A stretch of 64,000 nt of DNA from Erigeron canadensis (taxonomy: Eukaryota; Streptophyta; Magnoliopsida; Asterales; Asteraceae), in the NCBI RefSeq assembly GCF_010389155.1, contig NC_057765.1, positions 21,764,980-21,828,979 of the forward strand, given 5' to 3'. The position numbers and the translations under genes are program-made. Every line of letters starts with the position of its first letter. Within the stretch, counting starts at the first letter, position 1. The notes below the pieces were generated by a model, which saw only the letters and a list, made by a program, of their open reading frames with translations, had not been told where the DNA came from and ran no database searches. Shown here one piece after another: positions 33,408-44,910 of this stretch.

Positions 33408-35750
33408 CTAGTTTTAAACCTGTGTAGAAACACGGTCAATTGATAGCCATTGTAATAAAAAAAATTTGACGTTACATATTTATCTAACGACGTATAAAAG
33501 AAATTTCATTAGTCACATGTATTGGTTATAACTTAAGAAATGATAAGGTAACTTATAATTTAAAATGTAACAAAAATAATTAAATTGTAAAAGTTTAACA
33601 ACTATAACCTAATCCTAAATCCTAAACATATATAGTAAATATGTTTTGTAACATTTAACCTTTTTATTTACATCGATCCACACGGCTGTAGTGCTAGAGT
33701 ATATCCATCAATGTTTATATGTATTATAAATTTTGTAGTAATTCCTAACCAAAACCACAATACCACAAAGAACAAATCCCATTAAAGATACAGCCGTTCA
33801 TATTATATATATATATATAACAAAACCCATTAAGGATACATCCTTATATATAATCACGTAAGTGTCATCAACACAAAAAATTATATATAAAACTATAAAA
33901 TCTTTAAAAATTGTGAATTAGAAATCGATGGAAAAAACTCAAAGATATTAAGAATCACATGCCTCCGATATATCACTGAATGATATTTCTGATTGACCGA
34001 CGATTGTCCCTTGCTAAAAGATCAAACTAACCAAAATATATCTACGATCTTCTGATTCATCCATGCTTCTTTAATCTACGATTTCAACAAAAAGAAATTA
34101 AATTAAAACTTTTAATGATTCTATGAACCATTTTCTTTTAATCCAAATCCATGAACAATTTTCTATGTAATTTTTTGTCAAAATTTTTTAATCATTATAT
34201 ATAGTTTTTTCCGCATCCCTTTTATGTCTTCCTACATAAATAAAAGATGACATTACTATTGAACCAAAATGGTTAAAATATGATTGTATCAATGCATGTT
34301 AAAATATTGTAAAAAAGTTTAAAGTCTCTCATGAAAGCTTTGCCCTCAAAATTTTGAATTCTTACTCCATCAAATCAAATATGTATCATTCTTTTGCAGG
34401 TAAAGCTGTTACAATGTTATTGTGATCATACCTATCTAGATTTTAACAAAACCTATATAGATTGTTTGTAACAAAATAATATCAAAGGTTTTAAACATGA
34501 AACTACGTATAGCTCATTTTCATCTCATTAGTTCAACTCTCCATGATTGATGTTCACATAATAGTCCAGTATTCTCAGACATTCTACAAGAACTTAGAAA
34601 CACCTGTATAACAAAATGTACAAAATACCGGTATAGCAAATGTCAAAAACATCCGTATTTAAAACTCCCATATAAACTGTCTTATATGATTAAAAAAACT
34701 CAACAAAAAAACTCATTAAGATTAACATATAAAAAACATCTCAACATGACATATGCTCCTTCATATTTCACTATCTTGATTTTTAAACATTCTAAATAAA
34801 ACTAAAATTATAGATAGGTAAATATCTTGCATTTATATCAATACTCGGATGCCTCGCAAAATCTAATATAACACTAATTCTCTAAACAAACTCTATAGTT
34901 CGCCCATATAAATCCTTGCTAGCTTTTGCTTTTGGAGCCTCTTCAAATACACTAAGATCATCTTACACAACTTCAAGACAAAGAAATAAAGTTAGTCAAA
35001 TGATAAAACATGATTTACTCGATTAATGCGTACTATTAGTATTAAAAATGGGTGTCTATATGCATCATAACCTACTGTCCATATTAATAGCTAACATTCT
35101 AAATGCATAATGTGGATGCATACTTAATTAATTAAGACACAAAAATATAACCCAACATTATATATATTAAACCAAAAACAACCTTACCCACCACACCTCC
35201 ATAATGTTAGCTACCAAAAACAACCTACTCTCCACATATTGACAAACCAACTACATACTCCAAGACTCATAAAAAATCAAATTGTAAACATATACAAACC
35301 AATGTATAGCTTCATCAAAAATCTATGCATTTGACAATGTCCATACCATAATAAAAATAATAAATTATTTATCGATTCTACCCTCACCTGCAAAAAAAAA
35401 GTCTTTAGTTTCTTTTTTCCAAAATAGTGCTAAACTACTAACCAAATATCATTTCCTGTACTTTTAGAGAATAACCTATTGTTCAAGTTCTGTAATATTA
35501 AGAGAAAAACCAAAATAAAAATTGACCTGAAAAATCTCAATAAATACCTGCATTGTTCAAGTTCTGCAATAAGCCTTCTTTTTTACTCCTATAGTTACAT
35601 AAGGACCCATATTACATACTTTAATAACACAATAATACATTATGTGCTTGTAAAATCAAGCTTAAACTCATTAAAAAGTTATGTATTCGCTCAAACAAAT
35701 GCATAAATAAACATATACTTAACCACAACAACTTTATATAAAGATATAGA
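33408..35750 (-). mobile_element. Non-autonomous Helitron, minus strand
   Basis: The minus-strand 3' end reads ACCGTGTTTCTACACAGGT (imperfect hairpin), TTAAAACTAG, and then host T. CTAG is a canonical Helitron end. The proposed 5' end is TCTATATCTTTATATAAAG at 35750, preceded by A. The interior is AT-rich and non-coding. The 3' end is well supported; the 5' end is a best guess. Confidence 0.5.
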
Positions 35751-35860
35751 TAAACCCTTACCAGAAACACTACAACAATTATGTGACAGACACCGGCAGC
35801 CGCCCTCTCGGTGTAATGCCCTATAGCAATGATCTGATCAATAAGTTCTACACCCTTAGA

Positions 35861-36400
35861 TAAATTGTAAACCGAAACATATTAACACTCATTTTTTTGA
35901 TAGATTAAAGCAAGATCTACAATATCCATATAGAGAATAACCTTAACTTAAAACATGACCAATATACTCGTATTGAAAAATAAGTAGATTAAAAAAGAGA
36001 ACCTTTAACTTATATTCTCTATCATCTTCAACTTCAAGCTTTGATCCATCATGATAATCCATATCTACTTCCTCTAACAAATTGTAAACCGAAAAAATTT
36101 AACATTCATATTTTCATAGATGCAAGCAAGATCTACAATACCCATATAAGGAAAAACCTTTACCTAAAACATGACTAATATAATAAGATTGAACAATTGA
36201 TAGATTAAAAAAGAGCACCTTTAATTTATATTCCCTATCATCCTCAAACTTCAAGCTAAAATCCATCATGATAATCCATATATACTTCCTGCAACAAATT
36301 GTAAACCGAACTAATAGCATTCATATGTTCATAAATTCAAGCAAGATCTACAATATCATATAAGGAAAAACCTTGAATTAAAGCATGAACTCATATACAA
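35861..36400. repeat. Tandem repeat, period about 217, roughly 2.5 copies
   Basis: AAATTGTAAACCGAA occurs at about 35862, 36080 and 36297. Each copy is followed by GCAAGATCTACAATA, AAAACATGA, GATTAAAAAAGAG and CCATCATGATAATCCATAT in the same order. The copies differ at perhaps a tenth of positions. Function unknown. Confidence 0.85.
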
Positions 36401-36569
36401 ACATAGATACCTGTATATTGGATATCCGGTAGGATTCTTTAACATGAATATCTTAAAAGCTGTCAATAAAATGGAAGATAAAAAAAATCCATCAAAATTA
36501 ACAATAAAATAAACTCATATACCTTCTGAAGTGTAATCGGTTCCATCTTTTTAAAGTATCTTTACTATT

Positions 36570-36888
36570 TGTTGTCCCTAATCGTTTGATTCACAAAATA
36601 GAGCGAGAGAATTTACTGAAATATAACCGTGTGATAGATTACTAATTCTGTTACAGACACTTGTATATATAGACATTTACCGAACCATCATGACTATTCA
36701 CGAATGGTCATGTCTATTCTAAACTATCTACCATTGTGGCTATTCACCAACAGTCACAACCTTCTACGAATAACTTCCAATTACCGCTATTCGGTTATTA
36801 TCTATTATATTGACACACTAAACCCCTATATTTACATAACACATAAATATAGTATTAACCGAGCAATGATTCGGGATTATGGTCCACA
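36570..36888 (-). repeat. 3' LTR of the Copia element
   Basis: On the minus strand it starts TGTGGACCATAATCCCGAAT and ends AGGGACAACA. Confidence 0.93.
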
Positions 36889-36900
36889 TTCTCCCCCTTA
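36889..36900 (-). other. Polypurine tract of the Copia element
   Basis: TAAGGGGGAGAA on the minus strand lies directly before the 3' LTR start TGTGGACC. Confidence 0.85.
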
Positions 36901-37740
36901 ATCTCGATCGTTGCTTCTTCCTAGATCTTGAACCCTGAGCATCTGCCGCATAGTGACAAACTTGAGCCTTGGTAGTGCTTTAGTCAATATATCTGCCCTT
37001 TGTAATTCGCCATTAACGTGTTCCACATTGATGTGTCCATTCTCTACGCATTCATGAATGAAATGGTAATGAATGTCGATATGCTTACTTCTTCCATGAA
37101 ATACTGGGTTCTTGACAATTGCTATTGCTGAAACGTTGTCAACCATCAGTGTTATTCTTTCCTCTTTCCAGCCCGTTATTTCACTAAGTAGCCGCTTTAA
37201 CCATAAAGCTTGACATGCTGCTCCAGTAGCCGCCATGAATTCTGATTCACATGATGAGAGTGCTACTGTTGGTTGCTTCTGAGTGCACCAGGTAATAGGG
37301 GATTCTCCAAAGTAGAATACTATTCCAGTAGTTCCTTTTCCTTGATTAGTATTGATTCCATAACTACTGTCGCTATAACCTGTAATCTTGCAGCCGCCAT
37401 CCTTTTTGTATATAATTCCATGCTCCCTGGTTCCTTTGATGTATCGGATTACTTGCTTTATCTCCTTCAAATGGTGATCCTTTGGTTCTTGCATAAATCT
37501 GCTGAGTAATCCAACCGAGTAACTTAGATCTGGTCTAGTGTGTAGTAGATACCTTAGACATCCAATTAAACTTCTGTAATAAGTTGCGTCAACTGGTTTT
37601 CCATCTTCCGCCTTGACCAACTTTGTTCTCGGATCCATAGGTATCTTGGTGTCATTACTATCCATCATACTAGCATCCTTTAAGATCTTGTTGATGTAAC
37701 CTGTCTGCTTGATTGTAATCTCTCCCCCTGTCTGGGTAAC
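36898..37740 (-). pseudogene. Copia reverse transcriptase C-terminus and RNase H
   Basis: It contains YRSLIGCLRYLLHTRPDLSY, then GYSDSSYGINTNQGKGTTGI, then ALSSCESEFMAATGAACQAL and HGRSKHIDIHYHFI, the Ty1/Copia RNase H series. The frame reaches the polypurine tract with no further stop. Confidence 0.9.
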
Positions 37741-39456
37741 TTAAATCCCGAGGTAGTAAGCCAACAATCCTAGATCGCTCATTTCAAATTTGTCTTCCAT
37801 CTGGGATTTGAACAAGTCTATTTCCTTCCTTGGAGTGCCAATGATTACCAAGTCATCAACATAAACTCCAACTACTAGTGTGGAAGTCTTACTTCTCTTT
37901 GTGTAGACCGCTTGTTCGAGATTACACTTCTTGAAGTCGAATGACTTTAAGGTTTGATTAAGCTTCGTATTCCAAGCTCTTGGTGCTTGCCTTAAACCAT
38001 ATAATGCCTTCGAGAGCTTGTAAACTTTCCCTGAACTTCCTGGTTTTACGAAACCTTCAGGTTGTGAAACGTAGACTTCTTCCTTTAATTCCCCATGTAG
38101 AAATGCTGATTTGACATCCAAATGATGTACTTGCCATCCATGGTGTGCTGCCAGTGCTAATATCAGACGAACTGTCTCAATGCGTGCAACTGGTGCAAAT
38201 ACTTCGTCGAAGTCTATTCTGTTCTTCTGCATGTAGCCTTTTGCTACAAGTCTTGCTTTGTATTTGATGATACTTCCTTTTGCATCCCTCTTGGTCTTGA
38301 AGACCCACTTGAGTCCTATTGCCTCATGATTCGCAGGCAAAGTAGTAAGAGTCCATGTGTTATTCCTGTTAATTGAATCCAGTTCTGCTTCCATGGCCTC
38401 AATCCATTTCCTATCTGTCGATGCTTCCCTGTAGTTACGTGGTTCATCTTCCGTAAGTAGAATACTTTCAGGTTCAACTACACGTGCATTTGCATATACT
38501 GCATTCAAATCTTTGAAACCCCGTGTTGGTGTATCATCAAATCTTTCTTCTAAGTTCCCAAATGAACTTGTAGTAGTATATTCCTCCTCTGAGTATGGGT
38601 TGTAAGTATATGTAGGTGGGGTAACTGGAGAGTTTGGAGCAGTAGTTTGTTCCTGTTCCTGGTTAGTATCTTCATTGTTTTCCGAGTTGACTGATGTCGT
38701 ATTTCCATCGTCTATTCCTCGTACCACAAAACTTGTCCATTCTGAGTTTTGTCTCGTTGGTTCCTCTCTACTGTTATCCCAATTCCATGGTTTGGTTTCC
38801 ATAAACTTAACATCCCTGCTTACATGTTTCCTCTTCTTTTCCGGATCATACATTCTATATGCTTTTGATCCTTCCTCTATACCTAAGTAAATCACGGGTA
38901 CGCTTCTATCATCCAGCTTCTGTAAGTGAGGTATCGTTACCTTAGCATAAGCTGTGCACCCAAATATCCTTAGTTTTTCCAGATTTGGTTTTCTGTTGTA
39001 GAGTGCCTCGTATGGAGTCTTATCCACTAGGGCTCTTGTAGGGACCCTGTTTAGTATGTAGACGGCGTGCCTGACTGCTTCCGCCCAAAAGTTTAGTGGC
39101 AACTTCATTGCCTTCATCATACTTCTAGTTGTAGATAGCACTGTTCTGTTTCTTTTTTCCACGACTCCCTTTTGTTGTGGTGAGTAAGGTGCTGTTAATT
39201 GTCGTGCTATTCCATTCTCTTTGCAGTACTTGGTGAATTCATTAGATGTGAACTCACCTCCTCTATCCGTTCTCAGCATCCCTAATTTTGTCCTCAATTC
39301 CGTTTCAATATGTTGTCTAAATTCCTTGAAAGTATCAAATGTTTGATCTTTCAATGTCAGGAAGTAGGCCCACATGAAACGTGTACAGTCGTCCACTAAC
39401 AAGAAAATATATTGCTTCCCGGAGTGTGTGGTTGGGCTTATAGGGCCACAGAGGTC
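37741..39456 (-). pseudogene. Copia integrase core and reverse transcriptase
   Basis: A 553-codon open block. The integrase core has the DDE residues in [20 protein letters not shown] and [10 protein letters not shown]. The linker is variable and acidic. The reverse transcriptase starts near [20 protein letters not shown] and holds [20 protein letters not shown] and the catalytic YVDDLVIIG. It ends with TAA at 37741-37743 where an acidic codon is expected after YYLGI; the frame continues on the other side. Confidence 0.92.
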
Positions 39457-40044
39457 TCAATATACTAAATCCAAAGGTTTCTTCGATCTAAATTTGGCTT
39501 GATTTGGGAATGGAGTCCTACTATGTTTCCTAATAGGCAGGCGTCACAAATTTGTTCTGCGTGATCAATCTTAGTTATTCCTTCCACTAGATTCTTTCTT
39601 GTCATGTTCTTGATGTCCTCAAAGTTTAGATGACCTAATCTAGCGTGCCACAACCATGCTTGGCTATCTATATTCGCTAGGAGACATATGGGTGTACCTA
39701 TCTTGAGTTTGATGCTGTAAAGTCTATTCCTTGATCTCTCAATCTTCATCAGCAGCCTCTTATTTTTGTCATGTAAAGTCAGTATGTTTCCTTCCATGAC
39801 GACTTTACACCCTATCTCCGTGAGTTGTCCTAGACTCAGTATGTTGCTCTTAAGGTTTGGAATGTAGTATACTTCCGATATAATCTTCTGTTCGTGATTC
39901 CTACATCCTAACAAAACAGAGCCTTTTCCTTTTATTTATACATACGATCCATCTCCAAAACGAACATGTCCTGTTATCTTATCATCAATATCCCTGAAGT
40001 GTCTCTTAGTCCCCGTCATATGGTTGCTAGCACCATTATCTAAA
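39457..40044 (-). pseudogene. Copia protease and GAG-pre-integrase region
   Basis: It reads from DNGASNHMTG through ISEVYYIPNLKSNILSLGQL to LWHARLGHLNFEDIKNM and CDACLLG. This carries the protease active-site area and the HHCC zinc-binding part of integrase. A TAA at 39936-39938, a one-base loss near 39535 and a TGA at 39457-39459 break it. Confidence 0.85.
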
Positions 40045-40267
40045 TACCAGATGCTTTCATTGTAGCATACTTTTCGGGTTGAAATTGTCCTTCATTTAAC
40101 AGTACCTCTTCGTGCTCAGTTTTGTGCGTTGCCATTAACAATGATGGCTCCTCGTCTTCTTGGATAAGATTCGATTGTTCCTGCGTTGTCGGCGGTTGGT
40201 TGCAGTCCTTCCTAAAATGTCCAAATTTTCTACATCTGTGACATTGTACTTTGCTCATATCCCTCAC
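40040..40267 (-). pseudogene. Copia gag zinc knuckle
   Basis: CHRCRKFGHFRKDC is the C-x2-C-x4-H-x4-C nucleocapsid knuckle. The frame ends with TAG at 40040. A one-base shift at about 40045 leads into the protease region WYLDNGASNHMTG, where the DNGAS replaces the common D[ST]GA. Confidence 0.88.
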
Positions 40268-40489
40268 TTGCTTATTCCATTTTGTGTTTGTTCTTGTCTT
40301 GTGAGTTGAGCCTTCCTTTTTTGAGTCGTTTCTATTTCTATTGTTTTGCCAGTTTCCTCGTGAAGAGTTTGATCTACCACGTCCGCGATTGCCAAATCGC
40401 CTTCCTTTTCCAGAGTGTTCGCCATGTGCGAATAATAAGTTTTCCTGGCTGTTTCCACGTCCGCCTTTCTTGAGTCTAATTCTTTCCTC

Positions 40490-41089
40490 ATACGCTTTTA
40501 GTTTTCCAATGATCTCATCGAACGTAACTTCGTCTAGATCAGAGTTTTAATCTATGGATGCCACTATTTGGATAAACCTATCTGGCATGGAATCTAAGAG
40601 TTTTCGTACTAATAATGGTTGATCCAATGTTTTTCCTAATTCTTTTGCCTTAGTGGCATAACCATTTAACTTAGCAGTAAAGGCATCTAACGTGTCGTCC
40701 TCCCTCATTTGGAGTGCTTGAAATCCAATCATCAAAGATTGTAAACGTGCCTTCTGCACTTTATCTTCTCCGACATGTCTCTTTTTTAACGCCTCCCAGA
40801 CTTCCTTTGCAGTCTTGCACCCCGCAACTTGCAGTATCACATCTTCGGTCAATGCTTGGTATAAAAAGGCAATCGTTGCCTTATTCCTTTTTTCATTAGG
40901 TTCCGCATCTTCCTTAGGTTCTATCATCTCCCATAATCCATTCGCTTCAAGTATGACTTTGATTTGAATGGCCCAAACGGTATAATTTGTTTCTTTTAAA
41001 ACGGGGCATTGATAATGAGAGATGGGTACAGCGGGTTTTTGTGTTACTAAGGCGTCTCCCGACATGGTTTCTATTCTAATAATCTTCAC
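40490..41089 (-). pseudogene. Copia gag (UBN2-type capsid region)
   Basis: The frame from about 41065 (MSGDALVTQKPAVPISHYQC) includes NYTVWAIQIKVILEANGLWE and KARLQSLMIGFQALQMREDD, typical of Copia gag. A TAA stop at 40547-40549 interrupts it; the same frame continues with NSDLDEVTFDEIIGKLKAYE and RG-rich sequence. Confidence 0.88.
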
Positions 41090-41912
41090 TTTCTAAAATT
41101 TGGGGCTTTCCTAATAGTATAGATAATAAATTTATACTACTAGTAAATTAGAAATCCAAGAATAATTTAGATTTCTAACCTTGGTGTTGTGGATATCCGA
41201 AAATAATTCCTTTTAAAGAATTGTTGTCAGAGAAGCGTCCCCCTCTAATCGATCCAATAAAAGTGTTGCCCAAATTTGTAGAAATCCTTTAAGAAAATCT
41301 GATTTCAAATAGAAGCCCAAGTAATAATTCCTTGTCGGCCCAAATAAATCAATCTGCTTGCTCTAAATAAAAGCCCAACAAACTTGATTTGTTTTTCCTT
41401 TTGTGTCGATCGTACGCTGCTTCCACAAAAGTGTGGTTTTTGTTTTTTTTATTTACTCGTATTAAACAATAAAAAAAAAACAAAAACAGTTTTCTCCTTC
41501 TATGTCGTTCTTGATAACCGCTCCCAACAGAAGTGTTCTTCCCCCAAAATCAAAAAACCGATGCCCTAGGGTTTGCAGAAGTTGATTTGTTTTCAGTGGG
41601 TTCCTTCAATCGGGTTATTCCTCTTCTTATTCAAGAGTGTGATCGAAATGTTCTTTCCTCCAATCGGTTTGTTCCTCTTTTCAAGAGTGGGATTGAAGTT
41701 GTTACTTCCTCCAATCGGTATATTCCTCCTCAAGAGTATGATTGAAGTTCCGCCGGTTATAATCTGTTCCGGTTGTGCACCACCGTATTTGACGTTTCCG
41801 ATTATATATCCAAGTAAGTCTCTATTTCCTATTACCGTTTTCTACCACTGTTGATTTTTCCGGCGTGTGTTTTTTTATTTCCGGTCACAGTGTGTTGAAT
41901 CAAAGATCCTAT
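41090..41912 (-). other. Copia leader region with a short tandem repeat
   Basis: Untranslated sequence between primer site and gag. TTCCTCCAATCGG-type units recur near 41603, 41656 and 41708 (period about 53), making spurious plus-strand frames. Confidence 0.6.
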
Positions 41913-41926
41913 GCTCTGATGCCAAT
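41913..41926 (-). other. Primer binding site of the Copia element
   Basis: Next to the LTR, TTGGCATCAGAGC on the minus strand matches the Met-tRNA primer site TGGTATCAGAGC with one change. Confidence 0.85.
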
Positions 41927-42245
41927 TGTTGTCCCTAATCGTTTGATTCACAAAATAGAGCGAGAGAATTTACTGAAATATAACCGTGTGATAGATCACT
42001 AATTCTGTTACAGACACTTGTATATATAGACATTTACCGAACCATCATGACTATTCACGAATGGTCATGTCTATTCTAAACTATCTACCATTGTGGCTGT
42101 TCACCAACAGTCACGACCTTCTACGAATAACTTCCAATAACCGCTATTCGGTTATTATCTATTATATTGACACACTAAACCCCTATATTTACATAACACA
42201 TAAATATAGTATTAACCGAGCAATGATTCGGGATTATGGTCCACA
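41927..42245 (-). repeat. 5' LTR of the Copia element
   Basis: Same 319 bases as the 3' LTR except for four substitutions (near 41997, 42099, 42113 and 42139). TATATATAG near 42022-42030 suits a minus-strand TATA region. Confidence 0.93.
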
Positions 42246-42953
42246 CTATCATCCATCTTCATTTTCCAAGCTACCATCGATCAACAAAAATAGGATCTGC
42301 ACTTTCAAACAACAATCATATGATAAAATTTTCTTTTAAAGAGATACTATGATTTTGATTGGACAACAAAAATAATTAAATGAAAAGAGGCTTCATTGGA
42401 AAGGATGTATAGATGTGTGTGTGTATATATGTGTGTGTGTGTGTGTGTGTATTCGGAAATTAGGATTTATGAAGTAAGAAAAAACATATTTGAAAAGAAG
42501 AAAGAATTGTTAGACATATAAATTTTGACTTCTTGGTTTGGAGAAAACCTTTGAAGTTTTGAGAGGAAGAAAAAACGTATAAGGAAGCACAAAACAAAAA
42601 GATTAGGTAAAGAGTAGATAAAAGCCAAAATAAAATGAAGCTTCTTTGAGAAGCTATACCCATTTAAATTAAAGCCTGCAAACTAAAAGTAACCATATAC
42701 ATCTTTTGTTATAGTATGTTTTGCATGGGAAACATATCTCTGCAAATGGTTGCTTATAGTACAACAAAAAGTCAAACTCTTTTTATCTTACTACAAAAAC
42801 CAAGGTAGTTATATAGTTTAAACCAAACTATATATGAATGCTAAATCAATAACCAATTGGCCAGGGCATAAGTATTAGGTCTAGAACTGTTTATGCCCTT
42901 GTAAAACTCTAACTGCCTTGCTGCCGAAATCTGTAACATGGTGAGAACTCAAT
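42246..42953. other. AT-rich spacer with a TG microsatellite
   Basis: 42415-42450 is mostly TG repeats interrupted by TATATA. The rest shows no recognisable feature. Confidence 0.45.
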
Positions 42954-43225
42954 AGGACTGATGTGACTAATTTATACCCATTACCTATATCGTTATTGGC
43001 CATTTTAATATATGTTTTTAGTCGTTTTTGTATGCATTTGGCGTGTTTATGGTGTTTGTTACTGTTTGCAGGTTCTAAACAGGTTACGCGTCCATTTGGT
43101 ACATTTTCGGGTGATTATTGGCCAGGAAGTACGTTATATTGATGAGAGTTGATTTGAGTGGACGAGACGGCAGAGCTTTAGCAAGTAATCGAGACCGAAA
43201 TAAGTTGGTTCTGTACAAGCTCTTG

Positions 43226-43470
43226 ACTGCGCCGCAGTGGGGATGCACTAGCCCACTGCGTCGCAGCCCAGATCCACGGAGTTTATTGGGATTTGCCCCA
43301 CTGCGGCGCAGTGGGGATGGCAACAGAAGGACTGCGCCGCAGTCTGTTTAAGAAGAAAAGAAGCCGTGGATTCATATTGCGGCGCAGTGGTTCGTGTCAA
43401 CCGAAGTCAAGGTCGACCAATACCCCACTGCGCCGCAGTGAGGGAAGTATTAACCCCACTGCGCCGCAGT
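43226..43470. repeat. Array of seven GC-rich near-palindromes in the solo LTR
   Basis: The 13-mer ACTGCGCCGCAGT or its complement ACTGCGGCGCAGT occurs at 43226, 43300, 43331, 43427 and 43458. One-change forms are at 43255 (CGTCG centre, end changed) and 43376 (ATTGCGG). Many copies extend to CCCACTGC...GCAGTGGG. The array ends about 50 bases upstream of the TATA box. The AT-rich surroundings make it stand out. Confidence 0.92.
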
Positions 43471-43520
43471 GGGTGCACGGGGGAATCAGACTTGCCTTGT
43501 TTCTGCATCATTTTGGAGGA

Positions 43521-43530
43521 CTATAAATAG
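43521..43530 (+). promoter_or_regulatory. TATA box of the solo LTR
   Basis: CTATAAATAG downstream of the palindrome array and before an AAACCCTAGG leader-like stretch. Confidence 0.6.
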
Positions 43531-44580
43531 AAAAACCCTAGGTCGAAAACATCTATTAAAAATCTTTCTAGGAGCTGTTCTACAAGGGTTCTTCTTCCTC
43601 CAATCAAGATTATTTCTTAGGCGGATTCGTTGAAGATTCACGGGCACCCATCTAGATTGTATCTACTTATTGTCTTGCATTTTATTTTCTTCAAACAATT
43701 GGTACATCATGTTTCTCTTCTATTTTATTCATTATTATGAATTGATCATGAGTGACTAACTGTTTAATCATCCACCTTGATGAAACTAGACGGATAATGT
43801 GATTGCAATATTTTTAATTCAAAAGGGTTTATTTAATTATCGTTGTTCTGTGATCTTGATGATATTAATTCTTTTCATTAATTAATTTCGATGTTGGTTG
43901 CATATGATTCTTCGTTGGTGGTACCAGTTGAATGTGTATGTGATTTTAAAACGGTTACTTGTTTATAAGTAATTATCACTAGTTCATGGTATGATAGTGA
44001 ATATCATTTTAAGAAAAGATTAATTTTGTCAATGTGATTGATATCGGTTAGTGGTACCACGTTATTGTCACATAGGTTCAATTGATAATTTGATAGTCAA
44101 TAAAACTGATTGTTAGAAGAATTGTCTTGGTTTTGGTGGTACCGGCTTGGGTAATTCGACTAGTAGTTAGGTAATTCGATAATTTATTCACGGTTGGTGG
44201 TACCACGTGAGTAGCTTAACCTTGTCACGATTATCTTTAAATTCTAGAGAATTTGTTCTTCGTTAAATGCAATCACATTTGAAGTCAAGGGAAGTCAAGG
44301 TGGATGACTTTTAATTATACTGTCTGAACTGTTCTTTTAAATTTATGCAAACATTTTGCAAACCAACTTACTTTACTTGTAAGAAGAATTTCCGAAGCAA
44401 CACTCGTTTTCCAAACCGTTTTACAAGCAACTAATCATTTCACAATCCCTGAGAACGAACTCAGACTTACCTCTTAACTATATTACAAACGATCGGGTCC
44501 ACTGCCCGTGAGTGCGTAGTAGTGAGTTTTTGGGTAGTTTTAGTTTATAAATTTAAAGCTCGATTTTGCACATCAAGGAC

Positions 44581-44910
44581 TCAATAGGGGGCAGTGGAAC
44601 TAACGAATTTGAAAAGGACTTACCAAAAGATGATCTACAGGCAAGAAGTGAAGCTAGTTAAATGAAAGATGATCGATGTTGAGAAAAGTAATAGCCTGTT
44701 GTACAAACATGGAATATATATACAGCTATAAAACATACCTCACACTACTTGACAATAACAAATCTCATAACACCATCGAAAGCCCTAAAACAGATAGATA
44801 GGGAAAAAAGGCTGTCATATTGAATAAAAAAGACATATTGCAGATTTGCAGTTATATTCATAATGTGAGAATCTTACTTAACATACAACTTGCTTAAAGT
44901 ATTCTGATTT
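44581..44910. other. Spacer between solo LTR and hAT MITE
   Basis: No coding or repeat signal recognised. Confidence 0.4.

Larger units (their letters stand above)
36570..42245 (-). mobile_element. Ty1/Copia LTR retrotransposon, structurally complete, coding-dead
   Basis: LTRs of 319 bases (36570-36888 and 41927-42245) differ at only four positions by eye. On the minus strand the order is 5' LTR, primer site, leader, gag, protease, integrase, reverse transcriptase, RNase H, polypurine tract, 3' LTR. Flanks are CTATT (36565-36569) and CTATC (42246-42250), a likely 5-base duplication with one change. At least four stops and two frameshifts break the polyprotein (40547, about 40045, 39936, about 39535, 39457, 37741). 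Confidence 0.93.
42954..44580 (+). mobile_element. Solo LTR with exact 5-base target duplication
   Basis: AGGAC at 42954-42958 and again at 44576-44580 flank a 1,617-base unit that starts TGATGTG and ends CACATCA, a perfect terminal inverted repeat with TG/CA ends. No internal retrotransposon genes are present, so this is a solo LTR left by recombination. The strand is set by a TATA box (CTATAAATAG, 43521-43530) followed by AAACCCTAGG. Upstream lies the palindrome array (43226-43470). Later sequence has several TGGTGGTACCA-type repeats. Probably Ty3/Gypsy by length; the lineage is not established. Confidence 0.85.

Noticed and set aside
41384..41854. Plus-strand frames over the Copia leader
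   Set aside because: They are antisense to the element and reflect a 53-base imperfect repeat in untranslated sequence.
43226..43470. CRISPR-like array of short palindromic repeats
   Set aside because: The spacing is irregular, the repeats are only 13 bases and occur in both orientations, and the context is a plant LTR; a CRISPR array is not plausible.
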